From assembly GCF_013409365.1 (NCBI RefSeq), contig NZ_JACCBA010000001.1, forward strand, positions 3,658,001-3,722,000: a stretch of 64,000 bases of DNA. Direction: 5' to 3'. Of this stretch, positions 50,756-59,285 are shown piece after piece. The translations under genes were made by a program, and so were the position numbers. This DNA is from Actinomadura luteofluorescens (GTDB lineage: Bacteria > Actinomycetota > Actinomycetes > Streptosporangiales > Streptosporangiaceae). Below the pieces are notes generated by a model. The model had not been told where the DNA came from and made no database searches. It saw only the letters and a list, made by a program, of their open reading frames with translations. Numbering within the stretch: position 1 is the first letter of the stretch; every line of letters begins with the position of its first letter.

Positions 50756-51174
50756 TCCTCGGCACTGCCGTCGACGGCGAAGCCCATGAGCTTGCACAGC
50801 TGCCGCGCGGCGGCCGGGTGGCGAGGGGCGTACCGGGCCATGATCTCGCCGCCCTCCTCCGTCGGGATCGGGGAGGCGGTCGCCTGGACGCGCCTCCCGC
50901 CGATCTGGAGCGTGACGTCCGGGCTCGCCATGACGTTGCGGTACCAGTCCGCACGGGGGCCGAAGCCGGAGGCGGCGACGTAGCCCCGTTCGTCCTTCTG
51001 GACGACCTCGATGACGACCTGGCGCGGCAGGCCCGAGACGCGGCCGGTGTGCGTGAGCAGCATGACGCGGCGCCCCATCAGCGGCCCGAGCCCCACGCGG
51101 TACAGCCGGATGGGCAGCCGCCACAGCACGCGGCGCAGTCCGGTCGGCGGCGCGGGCCTGTCGATGATCTCCAT
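50695..51174 (-). CDS. Nitroreductase/deazaflavin (F420)-dependent oxidoreductase (Ddn-like)
   Basis: 159 residues from the ATG at 51174 (AAGGAGAG 4 bases upstream). Split-barrel fold: LMGRRVMLLTHTGRVSGLPRQVVIEVV, GYVAASGFGPRADWYRNVMASPDVTLQIGGRRV and a final HPAAARQLCKLMGFAVDG segment are standard for actinobacterial F420-using FDOR-B/Ddn proteins. Its 3' end overlaps the convergent membrane-protein gene by 61 bases. A TetR gene lies 44 bases upstream on the same strand. Confidence 0.9.
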   Translation of the reverse strand: MEIIDRPAPPTGLRRVLWRLPIRLYRVGLGPLMGRRVMLLTHTGRVSGLPRQVVIEVVQKDERGYVAASGFGPRADWYRNVMASPDVTLQIGGRRVQATASPIPTEEGGEIMARYAPRHPAAARQLCKLMGFAVDGSAEDYRQVGHHIPFVRFVPRRVP

Positions 51175-51218
51175 GACTCTCTCCTTGCCGAGGTCGGGAC
51201 GGCGGGTCCCGAGGATCC

Positions 51219-51812
51219 TTAGCTCCGCTGTTCCAGCAGGTCGTCCACCGCGGACAGGACGTCGCCGACCGGGAGGGCGTCGTCGATCATGTAGTGCAAC
51301 ATCACCCCGTCGATCGCCGCGGTGATCAGGGTGGCCGCGCCCGTGAGGCGGCGCGGGGGCCAGTCCGGATGCAGCGCACGGAGGCGGTCCGCGATCTGCG
51401 CGCGGGCCTCCCGCAGCTCGTCGCGCAGCACCGCGCCCAGCGCCGGGTCGCGCATCGCGCCCACGATCAGCTCCGCGGCCAGCCGGGAGCCGAGCTCGTC
51501 GGCCGGAGCCTGGGCCAGCTGGCGCCGCATCGCCTCCAGCGCCGCGCGCTCGTCCGGCGCTCCCAGGAGCTCGGCGACCATCGGCCCGACGATCAGGTCC
51601 GTGGCCTGCCGGAAGATCGCCGCGTGCAGCCCGGCCAGCCCGCCGAAGTGGTAGTGGATCAGGCCCGGGTTGGTGCCGGCGCGCTCGGCCACCGCGCGGG
51701 TGGAGACGCCCGGCCAGCCCTCCCGGCCCAGCAGCGCGATCCCGGCGTCCACCAGCTGCCGGCGGCGGCGGTCGCCGCGCGGTGAATTTGGTCGATCGGC
51801 CAAGTTGGTCAC
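51219..51812 (-). CDS. TetR family transcriptional regulator
   Basis: 197 residues from the GTG at 51812. HTH VSTRAVAERAGTNPGLIHYHFGGLAGLHAAIF; C-terminal dimer domain. The start codon lies inside a palindrome and no ribosome site is visible, which fits a leaderless transcript. It shares a direction with the deazaflavin reductase gene and is the likely regulator of that pair. Confidence 0.88.
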   Translation of the reverse strand: MTNLADRPNSPRGDRRRRQLVDAGIALLGREGWPGVSTRAVAERAGTNPGLIHYHFGGLAGLHAAIFRQATDLIVGPMVAELLGAPDERAALEAMRRQLAQAPADELGSRLAAELIVGAMRDPALGAVLRDELREARAQIADRLRALHPDWPPRRLTGAATLITAAIDGVMLHYMIDDALPVGDVLSAVDDLLEQRS

Positions 51813-51820
51813 ATGACCAA
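51805..51820. promoter_or_regulatory. TetR operator palindrome over the start codon
   Basis: TTGGTCA-CA-TGACCAA, a perfect 7-bp inverted repeat that covers the GTG of the TetR gene. A second, imperfect copy (TTGGTCGATCGGCCAA, 51788-51803, one mismatch) lies just inside the gene. Self-repression is the natural reading. Confidence 0.75.
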
Positions 51821-51909
51821 GTTAGCACCGGTGGAGCGGCGCCGGAACGGACATGGGAGACCCGCCGCCGGAAGGTCGTCTCATCCGGCGGCGGGCCGGT
51901 CTCGCGCCC

Positions 51910-52632
51910 TCAGCCGACGCCGAGGGTCAGGATCGGGGCGCCGCTCGGCCGGGACGAACCGCCCGCGGGCTCGACGGTCACGCCGATGCGCCGGGCGTCG
52001 CCGAGGCCCGAGGCGATCAGAGGCCGGTCCTTGCCCGACGGGTTCATCGTCCCGGCCGAGCGCGGAGCGGCCGGGCCGAGCCACCAGAGCTGGTACGTCC
52101 TCGCCGACGGCAGGCGCGGCATCCGGGACGTCGTGACGACGGCCCTGCCGAGCGAGCGCGACGAGACGACCGTGACGGTGGCGGCGTCCGGCGTCCGGAC
52201 GGTGGAGGTGTGCGCGTCCGGCGCGCTCATCACCGCGGCGACCTGCCGGTTCAGGGACTGCTCGTGCTCGGCGGACCGCTGGAGGTGCCAGGCCGCGCCG
52301 AGGCCCGCCATCGCCAGCACCAGGCAGGCCGCGGCGGCCAGCCAGGTCAGCCCGCGCGTGCGGGGGGACGGCGGGCGGCGGGCGAGCGGCGGCGACTGCC
52401 GGGTCCGGGCGATCTCCGCCATGACCCGTCCGCGCAGCTCGTCCGGCGGGCGCCGCGCCGCGGCCAGCGCCAGCCGCGTCGCGGTCTCGCGGAACCCCGC
52501 GGCCTCGTCGGCGCAGGCCGGGCAGCCCCGCAGGTGGCGCTCGAAACGGCGCCGCTCGGTCTCGGTGAGCGCGTCCAGCGCGTAGGCGCCGGCGAGCCGG
52601 TGCGTGTCGTGTTCATGCAGGTCGTGGGTCAT
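51910..52632 (-). CDS. rskA: Anti-sigma-K factor RskA
   Basis: 240 residues. N-terminal anti-sigma domain (EHDTHRLAGAYALDALTETERRRFERHLRGCPACADE, the ZAS-like HxxxCxxC variant), a single membrane helix (LTWLAAAACLVLAMAGLGAAW) at about residue 95, and a C-terminal extracellular RskA beta domain (TYQLWWLGPAAPRSAGTM…). It holds SigK at the membrane until regulated proteolysis. Starts inside the sigK stop (ATGA). Confidence 0.93.
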   Translation of the reverse strand: MTHDLHEHDTHRLAGAYALDALTETERRRFERHLRGCPACADEAAGFRETATRLALAAARRPPDELRGRVMAEIARTRQSPPLARRPPSPRTRGLTWLAAAACLVLAMAGLGAAWHLQRSAEHEQSLNRQVAAVMSAPDAHTSTVRTPDAATVTVVSSRSLGRAVVTTSRMPRLPSARTYQLWWLGPAAPRSAGTMNPSGKDRPLIASGLGDARRIGVTVEPAGGSSRPSGAPILTLGVG

Positions 52633-53225
52633 GGCTGCACTCCCAGGCAGTCACGCAGCCGGATGAGTCCGTCGCGCATCCGGGTCTTGACGGCGGCGAG
52701 GCCGACGCCGAGCAGTTCGGAGACCTCGCGGTAGGTGTAGCCGCCGTAGTAGGCGAGCCTGATCGACTCGCGCTGGGTCTCGGTCAGGCCCCGCATGCAG
52801 CGGCGCACCTGCTGGTACTCCAGCCGGACGCCGACCTCCTCGGCGACCTCGTCGTACTCCGGCCCCGGCGCGGCGGCGCGCTCCTCGCGGTCGCGGTCGG
52901 CCTGGCTGGAGCGGACCCGGTCGACGGCGCGGCGGTGCGCCACGGTCAGCGCCCACGACGTCGCGCTGCCGCGTTCCGGACGGTAGTGCGACGCCTTGCG
53001 CCACAGCTCGACCAGCACGTCCTGCGCGATCTCCTCCGCCTGCGCGGGATCGCGGACGATCCGCAGCGCCAGCCCGTAGACGGGCCCGGACAGGCGTTCG
53101 TACACGTCCCCGAACGCCTCCTGGTCGCCGCGGGCGACGCGGCCGAGCAGCTCGGCCAGGTCCGGCGGCTCGACGCCGACCGCCCCCACCGGGCGCGGTC
53201 CGATGCCCGCTTCGTTCATCTCCAC
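52629..53225 (-). CDS. sigK: ECF RNA polymerase sigma factor SigK
   Basis: 198 residues from the GTG at 53225, or 196 from the ATG at 53219. Sigma region 2 (YERLSGPVYGLALRIVRDPAQAEEIAQDVLVELWRKA) and region 4 (RGLTETQRESIRLAYYGGYTYREVSELLGVGLAAVKTRMRDGLIRL) are complete. I prefer the GTG because it lies 7 bases after a SigK-type -10 box, the same distance as in the divergent gene, so the transcript should begin at this codon. It drives its own promoter and that of the divergent oxidase. Confidence 0.9.
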   Translation of the reverse strand: MEMNEAGIGPRPVGAVGVEPPDLAELLGRVARGDQEAFGDVYERLSGPVYGLALRIVRDPAQAEEIAQDVLVELWRKASHYRPERGSATSWALTVAHRRAVDRVRSSQADRDREERAAAPGPEYDEVAEEVGVRLEYQQVRRCMRGLTETQRESIRLAYYGGYTYREVSELLGVGLAAVKTRMRDGLIRLRDCLGVQP

Positions 53226-53232
53226 ACTGATG

Positions 53233-53259
53233 ATTCGGTGCGGACGGCCGGACGGATGG
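53233..53259 (-). promoter_or_regulatory. SigK-type promoter of sigK-rskA
   Basis: On the minus strand CCATCC (53259-53254), 15-base spacer, CCGAAT (53238-53233). This is the known mycobacterial SigK consensus (CCATCC…CCGAAT). The next 7 bases lead directly to the GTG at 53225, so the mRNA is probably leaderless. Confidence 0.8.
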
Positions 53260-53284
53260 GTTCGGATCCCGATGAAATTTCGAC

Positions 53285-53311
53285 CCATCCATCTGCCGTC
53301 CGGCCCCGAAC
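53285..53311 (+). promoter_or_regulatory. SigK-type promoter of the YedY-like oxidase gene
   Basis: CCATCC (53285-53290), 15-base spacer, CCGAAC (53306-53311), then 7 bases to the GTG at 53319. Geometry equals that of the sigK promoter on the other strand. Confidence 0.8.
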
Positions 53312-53318
53312 ACCGGTT

Positions 53319-54860
53319 GTGACAGACGAACGAGCGACCGAGCCACCGCGTCCGGTCACCGCCGCCCTGAGCGGGGCGGCGGCCGGCGCGGCCGCGCTGG
53401 GGGTCGCGGAACTGGCCGCCGGTGCGCTCGGACGGGCGTCGTCCTCGCCGCTGCTCGCGGTCGGCGCGGGCTTCATCGACCTCACCCCGGGGTGGCTCAA
53501 GGACTTCGCGATCCGCCGTTTCGGCAGCGACGACAAGACGGTGCTGCTCATCGGCCTCGGCGCCGGGATCACCCTAGCGGCCCTGGTCATCGGGCTGTTG
53601 AGCCGGCGTCGGCTTTCGTGGGGCCTGGCCGGGCTCGGTGCTTTCGGAGCGGTCGGGGTCGTCGCGGCACTGACCCGGCCGATCGCCGGGCCCGCCGACG
53701 CGGCGCCGTCCGTCGTCGGCGCGCTGGCGGGCATGGCCGCGCTGACCGCGCTGGTACGCGCCGCCCGCCCCAAGGACACCGGCCCCGGAACGGAGGTGGA
53801 TCGGCGGCGCGTGCTGCTGACCGGGGCCGGAGTGATCGGCGTTGCCGCGGCCGGCGGTGTATCCGGGCGGGCACTGCTGCGCCGCGGCGACGTCACCTCC
53901 GTCCGGGCGGACCTGCGGCTGCCTCGCCCGGCGAGTCCGGCGCGCCCGGTGCCCCAGGGAGCGCAGGTGCGGGCGGCGGGGATGACGCCGTTCCACACGT
54001 CCGCCCGGGACTTCTACCGCGTCGACACCGCGCTCACCCTGCCCCAGGTCGACCCGCGCGACTGGACGCTGCGCATCCACGGCATGGTCGGCCGTCCCGT
54101 CGAGCTGTCGTTCGACGACCTGCTGCGCGAGGCGCTGGTCGAACGCGACATCACCCTGTCGTGCGTGTCCAACCAGGTCGGCGGCGACCTCGCCGGCAAC
54201 GCCCGCTGGCTGGGAGCGCCGCTCGCGCCCCTGCTGCGCAGGGCGGGGATCCACTCAGGCGCCGACCAGATCCTGTCTCGCTCGGCCGACGGCATGACGC
54301 TGTCCACCCCGATCGAGGCGATCCTCGACGGGCGGGACGCCATCCTCGCCGTCGGCATGAACGGGGAGCCGCTTCCGATCGCCCACGGCTTCCCCGCGCG
54401 CATGGTCGTCCCCGGCCTCTACGGTTACGTCTCGGCCACCAAGTGGGTCGTCGACCTCAAGGTCACGCGCTTCGCGACCGACCGCGCGTACTGGACCGAG
54501 CGCGGCTACGCCGAGAAAGCCCCGATCAAGACGTTCTCCCGCATCGACGTGCCGAAGCCGCTCGCCGGCGTGAAGGCGGGGCGCGTCGCCGTCGCGGGCA
54601 CCGCGTGGGCCCAGCACCGCGGCGTCGACGCCGTCGAGTGGCAGGTCGACGACGGACCCTGGCGGGAGGCGCGGCTCGCGCCCGTCCCCGGCCTCGACAC
54701 GTGGCGGCAGTGGGTCGCCGAGTGGGACGCCGCCCCCGGCTCCCACACGCTCCGCTGCCGCGCGACCGACGGGACCGGGCACACGCAGCCCGGGCACCGC
54801 GCCCCGCCGCTTCCGGACGGCGCCACGGGATGGCATTCGGTGGTGGTCACCGTGACCTGA
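53319..54860 (+). CDS. Membrane-anchored molybdopterin oxidase (sulfite oxidase/YedY family)
   Basis: 513 residues from the GTG at 53319, chosen because it sits 7 bases after the SigK -10 box; frame open upstream is promoter. Four hydrophobic segments fill residues about 10-165 (membrane anchor), then a TAT-like DRRRVLLTGAGVIGVAAAGG, then the molybdenum-cofactor domain with the conserved Cys ligand in DITLSCVSNQVGGDLAGNARWLG, and a C-terminal beta dimer domain (VEWQVDDGPWREARLA…TDGTGHTQPG). Such proteins reduce oxidised Met or similar S-oxides in the envelope; substrate unproven. Belongs to the SigK module. Confidence 0.9.
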   Translation: MTDERATEPPRPVTAALSGAAAGAAALGVAELAAGALGRASSSPLLAVGAGFIDLTPGWLKDFAIRRFGSDDKTVLLIGLGAGITLAALVIGLLSRRRLSWGLAGLGAFGAVGVVAALTRPIAGPADAAPSVVGALAGMAALTALVRAARPKDTGPGTEVDRRRVLLTGAGVIGVAAAGGVSGRALLRRGDVTSVRADLRLPRPASPARPVPQGAQVRAAGMTPFHTSARDFYRVDTALTLPQVDPRDWTLRIHGMVGRPVELSFDDLLREALVERDITLSCVSNQVGGDLAGNARWLGAPLAPLLRRAGIHSGADQILSRSADGMTLSTPIEAILDGRDAILAVGMNGEPLPIAHGFPARMVVPGLYGYVSATKWVVDLKVTRFATDRAYWTERGYAEKAPIKTFSRIDVPKPLAGVKAGRVAVAGTAWAQHRGVDAVEWQVDDGPWREARLAPVPGLDTWRQWVAEWDAAPGSHTLRCRATDGTGHTQPGHRAPPLPDGATGWHSVVVTVT

Positions 54861-54900
54861 ACCGCCCCCGCACGCGACCAGTCCCGCTCGACGGACGACC

Positions 54901-54927
54901 GCATCCGGTCCACCGTAGTTTCCGACA
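54901..54927 (+). promoter_or_regulatory. Weak SigK-like promoter ahead of the fasciclin gene
   Basis: GCATCC, 15-base spacer, CCGACA resembles the two SigK boxes. But the predicted start (about 54934) would fall after the AAAGGAG ribosome site at 54927-54933, so either this is not the real promoter or the gene is read through from the oxidase gene 79 bases upstream. Confidence 0.3.
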
Positions 54928-54939
54928 AAGGAGTTCACC

Positions 54940-55569
54940 ATGTACCGCAACCGCATCGTCGCCGGCGTCCTCGCGGCGACCGCCCTCGCCACCGGCACGG
55001 CCGCCTGCTCCGGCGACGACAAGGGCGACGCCGCCGCGGCCCCGGCCGGGTCGTCCGCGCCGGCGGCCCCGACGAGCGAGGCGCCGACCGGGGGCCAGCC
55101 GTTCGGGCCCGCCTGCTCGGCCGTCCCGGCGTCCGGCAAGGGCAGCTTCCAGGGCATGTCCGCCGACCCCGTCGCGACCGCCGCGTCCAACAACCCGGTG
55201 CTGTCCACGCTGGTCAGCGCCGTGAAGGAGGCCGGTCTGGTCGACACGCTCAACTCGTCGAAGAACCTCACCGTGTTCGCGCCCACCAACGACGCGTTCA
55301 AGAAGATCCCGAAGGAGACGCTCGACAAGGTCATGTCGGACAAGAAGACGCTGACGAGCATCCTCACCTACCACGTGGTCGGCCAGCAGGTCTCGCCGAG
55401 CGGGCTGGGGACGGGCGACTTCAAGACCCTGAACGGCGCCATGCTCAAGACCAGCGGCTCGGGCGACTCGTACACGGTCGGGAAGGACGCGAACGTCGTG
55501 TGCGGCAACGTCCAGACCGCCAACGCGACCGTCTACATCATCGACAGCGTCCTGATGCCGCCCAAGTGA
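54940..55569 (+). CDS. Fasciclin-domain lipoprotein (Mpt83/Mpt70-like)
   Basis: 209 residues. Signal peptide ending in a lipobox TGTAAC, then a Ser/Ala/Pro linker and one fasciclin (FAS1) domain: FGPACSAVPASGKGSF…NPVLSTLVSAVKEAGLVDTLN, LTVFAPTNDAFKKIP, ILTYHVV and VYIIDSVLMPPK. This is the organisation of mycobacterial Mpt83/Mpt70, the classic SigK targets. It has a clear AAAGGAG site and may be read from the oxidase transcript. Role: surface adhesion-like protein. Confidence 0.9.
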   Translation: MYRNRIVAGVLAATALATGTAACSGDDKGDAAAAPAGSSAPAAPTSEAPTGGQPFGPACSAVPASGKGSFQGMSADPVATAASNNPVLSTLVSAVKEAGLVDTLNSSKNLTVFAPTNDAFKKIPKETLDKVMSDKKTLTSILTYHVVGQQVSPSGLGTGDFKTLNGAMLKTSGSGDSYTVGKDANVVCGNVQTANATVYIIDSVLMPPK

Positions 55570-55578
55570 CGCCCGTCT

Positions 55579-55608
55579 CGCGGCCGGGGCCCCGGGGCCC
55601 CGGCCGCG
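55579..55608. terminator. Perfect 30-bp palindromic terminator
   Basis: A fully self-complementary 30-base G+C palindrome (half-site CGCGGCCGGGGCCCC) 9 bases after the fasciclin stop, in the gap before the convergent STAS gene. Confidence 0.75.
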
Positions 55609-55732
55609 CCGGGCGCGCGACCCGGTAGCAATATGGCCTGATCGAGATATGAGAGCGGCCACCGGGACAGGTGGTACCGGGCGGTATTCGCCTAAGGCGC
55701 CGAACCCGTCCCGCTCGCCCGGACGGCTCCTT

Positions 55733-56185
55733 TCAGGAGGCGTCCTGGCGCGCGTTGGGAACCAATGGCGAGGGCTGCGCGCCGGCCCGGCCGGCGACCT
55801 TCGCGAAAGCGTGCCGCAGCGTCGGGCTGATCAGGATGTGCGCGTCGAGGCCCGTGCGCTGCAGGATCCGGTGGCACACCGGGCTCGGGCGGCTGAGGAC
55901 CAGCCGGCCCTGCCGGGCCGTGACGGCCTTCCACAGGCCCACCAGCGCCCCCAGCCCGGAGGAATCGCAGAACCTCACATCCTGGAGGTCCAGGATGATC
56001 CGCCATTCGGCCGTCGCGTGAGAAAGAACATGTTCCCGGAAGGCGTCGGCCGTGAGGTAATCGATTTCACCTTCCACATGCACGAGAATGCAGTCGTCGC
56101 GGTTCTCGACGCGTATTCGGAGCCTGTCCTGCGGGTCGTGCCACAGTCGAAGCGACGTATGATTCCCGTCCTGTACCGCGTCCAT
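55733..56185 (-). CDS. STAS-domain anti-sigma factor antagonist
   Basis: 150 residues from the ATG at 56185; a GTG at 56188 and a TTG at 56197 are in frame, and the GGGAGG site (56198-56203) fits GTG 56188 best by distance. STAS core: ILVHVEGEIDYLTADAFREHVL and the phospho-Ser loop RFCDSSGLGALVGLW. Short N-terminal basic segment. It acts by binding an anti-sigma kinase when unphosphorylated and is the natural substrate of the SpoIIE-type phosphatase encoded divergently. Confidence 0.88.
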   Translation of the reverse strand: MDAVQDGNHTSLRLWHDPQDRLRIRVENRDDCILVHVEGEIDYLTADAFREHVLSHATAEWRIILDLQDVRFCDSSGLGALVGLWKAVTARQGRLVLSRPSPVCHRILQRTGLDAHILISPTLRHAFAKVAGRAGAQPSPLVPNARQDAS

Positions 56186-56436
56186 CACCAGACTCAACCT
56201 CCCGTTGAGGCGAGGCTACCCCGGAACGCGGCGGACATTCCTGAGGCGCCGATCTTGAAGCGCCGCCCCCCGGCTGACCTGGTCGTACTCCGGCCGACCG
56301 GGGCCCGCCGACGAGGTCGAACGAATCTTTGCCTTTCGGCAACTGTCTTGTTCCGGTTAGGGTGGTGACGAGGACAAGATCCTTGTTTGGCGGCTCAGCT
56401 CAGGAAGGAAGTGGTCCCGCCGCAGGCTGCGACGTG

Positions 56437-58143
56437 ATGGAACTGACTCAAGGCATAGACGGCACTCGGCGCCTGCTCGACCCGGCGCTGGGGCCCGGTC
56501 CGTATCCCGCGCTGGCCGTGAATCCCGGCGGTACCGTCACGCGGCTCAACGACGCGGCGCGCCTGCTCCTCGGCATGATCCCGGGCACCGCCCTGGACGA
56601 CGCGGCGCCCGGCTGGCTGGCCGACGCGCACCACGCGCTGACCGGCGCCCCCCTCGCCACCGTGACCGACGCCGACCTGTCCCATCCCGGTACGTCGCGG
56701 CCGGTCGCGCACGGCGCCATCGGCGAGCGCGCCTTCGAGGCCCACGGCGTCCCCGACGAGGGCCCCGACGGTCCTGGAACCCCGCCGGGGACGGTCTGGT
56801 GGCTGTTCGACGTCACCGAGCACCGGCGGCTGGAACGGGAACTCGCCGACGAGCGGGAACGCACGGCCTTCCTGGCGGAAGCGTCCAGCCAGCTGCTGTC
56901 GTCGCTGAACCTGGAACGTTGCATGGAGGTCACCGTCCAGCTCGCGGCGCGCTACCTCGCCGACGCCGCGCTGGTGATCGCACCCGGTTCCGGACGCGCC
57001 TTCCCCATCTCCTACTGCGGCCCGGACGGCCGGGTCGACCATCAGGAACTCGTCGTGGACCCCGCCGAGGTCCCCGGGCTCGCGGAGGCCATGCAGGGGT
57101 TCCCGCCGGTGCCCTCCCGCTGGCTCGACCCGACGGCCGCACCCCCCTGGATCCTCCGCGCGGACCTGGGCGACCTCGCCGCCATGGTGGTGACCGCGCT
57201 TCCCGGGCACGGCGTGCCCGCGGGTGCGCTGGTGCTGCTCCGGCGCGGCGGGCAGCGCGCCTTCTCCGAGGGCGAGGAGATGATCGCCCGCCTGTTCGCG
57301 GCGCGGGCCGGCGCGGCGATGTCGGCCGCCCGCGTGTACGCCGAGCAGGCGTCCATCACCGAGACGCTGATGCGCGAGCTGCTGCCGCCGCGCACCCGGG
57401 AGCTGGGCGAGGTGGAGCTGGCGGCCCGCTACCGGCCGTCCGGCGCCGGAGAGCGGGTCGGCGGCGACTTCTACGATCTGCACCCGGCGGCCGCGGGCTC
57501 CGGCCCGGAGCAGGAGTCGCTGGTCGTGCTCGGCGACGTGTGCGGCAAGGGCCTGGAGGCCGCCGTGCTCACCGGCAAGATCCGCAACACGCTGCAGGCC
57601 CTGCTCCCCCTGGCCGACGACCACAAGCGCGTGCTGGAGCTGCTGAACGGGACGCTGCTGAGCAGCGAGTCCACCCGCTTCGTGACCCTAGTGCTGGCCT
57701 CGGTCCGGCGGGAGGGCAACCAGGTGCGGCTGCGCCTGACGAGCGCGGGCCACACCCGCCCGCTGATCGTGCGGGCCGGCGGCGAGGTCGAGACCCCCGA
57801 CACGGGTGGGTCCCTGATCGGGGTCCTGGACAAGATCAGTTCCAGGACCGCGACCGTGCTGCTGGAGCCGGGCGACACGTGCCTGCTCTACACCGACGGC
57901 ATCACCGAGGCCGTCGGCGGCCCGCTCGGCGACGAGATGTTCGGCGACGACCGGCTGAGCGTCGAGCTCGCCCACTGCGGGGGCATGCCCCCGGAGGCCC
58001 TCGTCGAGCGGGTGCACATGCTCGCCTCCGAATGGGTGGGCACCGGCAAGCACGACGACATGGCCGTGGTGGCCATCACCGCTCCCCGGCGCTTCCACCT
58101 GAGCGCCGTAGGGGGGCAGGGACCGGGGAGGTTCACCGCGTGA
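56437..58143 (+). CDS. PAS/GAF-containing SpoIIE-type PP2C phosphatase
   Basis: 568 residues from the ATG at 56437; no convincing ribosome site, and a GTG one codon earlier is possible. A PAS-like domain (residues about 15-130), a helical linker, a GAF domain (about 155-305, LNLERCMEVTVQLAARYLADA…), and a SpoIIE/PP2C domain with GERVGGDFYDLH, VLGDVCGKGLEAAVL, LTSAGHTRPLIV, LLYTDGITEAVGG and GKHDDMAVVAI. The metal-binding Asp residues are present. It should dephosphorylate the STAS antagonists and release the stress sigma factor. Its stop overlaps the next start. Confidence 0.92.
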   Translation: MELTQGIDGTRRLLDPALGPGPYPALAVNPGGTVTRLNDAARLLLGMIPGTALDDAAPGWLADAHHALTGAPLATVTDADLSHPGTSRPVAHGAIGERAFEAHGVPDEGPDGPGTPPGTVWWLFDVTEHRRLERELADERERTAFLAEASSQLLSSLNLERCMEVTVQLAARYLADAALVIAPGSGRAFPISYCGPDGRVDHQELVVDPAEVPGLAEAMQGFPPVPSRWLDPTAAPPWILRADLGDLAAMVVTALPGHGVPAGALVLLRRGGQRAFSEGEEMIARLFAARAGAAMSAARVYAEQASITETLMRELLPPRTRELGEVELAARYRPSGAGERVGGDFYDLHPAAAGSGPEQESLVVLGDVCGKGLEAAVLTGKIRNTLQALLPLADDHKRVLELLNGTLLSSESTRFVTLVLASVRREGNQVRLRLTSAGHTRPLIVRAGGEVETPDTGGSLIGVLDKISSRTATVLLEPGDTCLLYTDGITEAVGGPLGDEMFGDDRLSVELAHCGGMPPEALVERVHMLASEWVGTGKHDDMAVVAITAPRRFHLSAVGGQGPGRFTA

Positions 58144-59285
58144 CCGGACCCGCACGTCACTACGGGCCTCCCCCCGGGCTCGACGCGGCGACGGACGGAC
58201 TCTGGGACGCCGTCATCGCGGGCGACGAGTACGCCGCCGCCGACGCCGTCACGACCGCGCTCGACCGGGGGGCGGACGCCGAGACCGTCCTGCTGGAGAT
58301 CATCGCGCCGCTGCAGGCCCGGGTGGGCCGCGAATGGGCGGCGAACCGGCTCACGGTCGCGCAGGAGCACACCGCGACCGCGATCAACGAGCGGACGATC
58401 GCGGCGCTGGCGCACCATCCGGCCGTCCGCAAGACCCTCGCGCGCCACGCCGAGCGGCCGCGCGGCCGGGTGGCGGTCGCGTGCATCGACGGGGAGTGGC
58501 ACGCGCTGCCCGCGCGGATCCTGGCCGAGGTGCTGCGGCTGCGCGGCTGGCAGGTCGACTACCTCGGCGCCCAGGTGCCGACCCCGCACCTGATCGCCCA
58601 CGTGCACCGGACGAACCCCGCCGTGGTGGCGCTGTCGTCCTCGATCGCCACCCGGCTGCCCTCCGCGCACGCCGCCATCACCGCCTGCCAGGCGACCGGT
58701 ACCCCCGTCCTGGTGGGCGGCGCCGCGTACGGAACGGACGGCCGGTACGCCGCCCTGCTCGGCGCCGACGGCTGGGCCCCCGACGCCCGCTCCGCCGCCG
58801 ACCGGCTGGCGGAGGGGCCGCTGCGCAAGCCGCCGCCCGTCCACCAGGTCGTCGACGACCTGCCGCACCTGGCCGACCAGGAGTACACGCAGATCAGCCG
58901 GACCGCGCGCGGGCTCGTGCGGCACGTGATGAAGGAGCTGCCCGCCCGTTTCCCGGCGATGGCGGACTACACCGACCAGCAGCTCCGCCACACCGCCGAG
59001 GACATCGCCCACATCGTCGACTTCCTCGGCACCGCCCTCTACGTGGACGACCCCGACCTGTTCACCGGGTTCATCACCTGGACGGCGGGCATCCTCGGCG
59101 CGCGCGGCGTGCCCGCCCGGAGCCTCCTGCCCGGGCTGGACCTGCTCGCCGAGCAGCTCGTCGACTATCCCCGGGCCGCGGACCTGCTGTCCCGCGCCTG
59201 TGACACTCTCCGGCAGCCACTGCCGGACGCCGCCGACACCGCCCCGAGCCCGGTGAGCGATCCCGCCGAAGGAAGGACTGCTTGA
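58140..59285 (+). CDS. Cobalamin (B12)-binding domain sensor protein
   Basis: 381 residues from the GTG at 58140 overlapping the phosphatase stop. N-terminal helical B12 cap (DAVIAGDEYAAADAVTTALDRG…VGREWAANRLTVAQEH), then a Rossmann-type B12 domain with the ligand His in CIDGEWHALPARILAEVLRLRGW and VALSSSIATRLP, VLVGGAAYG. Gly of the usual DxHxxG is Pro here. A C-terminal helical region (residues about 235-360) resembles histidine-kinase/globin-like sensor domains. It probably feeds a light, redox or B12 signal into the phosphatase-STAS module. Confidence 0.87.
   Translation: MTGPARHYGPPPGLDAATDGLWDAVIAGDEYAAADAVTTALDRGADAETVLLEIIAPLQARVGREWAANRLTVAQEHTATAINERTIAALAHHPAVRKTLARHAERPRGRVAVACIDGEWHALPARILAEVLRLRGWQVDYLGAQVPTPHLIAHVHRTNPAVVALSSSIATRLPSAHAAITACQATGTPVLVGGAAYGTDGRYAALLGADGWAPDARSAADRLAEGPLRKPPPVHQVVDDLPHLADQEYTQISRTARGLVRHVMKELPARFPAMADYTDQQLRHTAEDIAHIVDFLGTALYVDDPDLFTGFITWTAGILGARGVPARSLLPGLDLLAEQLVDYPRAADLLSRACDTLRQPLPDAADTAPSPVSDPAEGRTA

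Noticed and set aside
54901..54927. Full-strength SigK promoter of the fasciclin gene
   Set aside because: Both boxes deviate from consensus and the predicted start lies after the ribosome site; kept only as a low-confidence feature.
56437..58143. SpoIIE-type phosphatase as the missing phosphatase of the TerY module
   Set aside because: It is 38 kb away, has PAS/GAF sensor domains and sits with STAS antagonists, the classic partner-switch setting.
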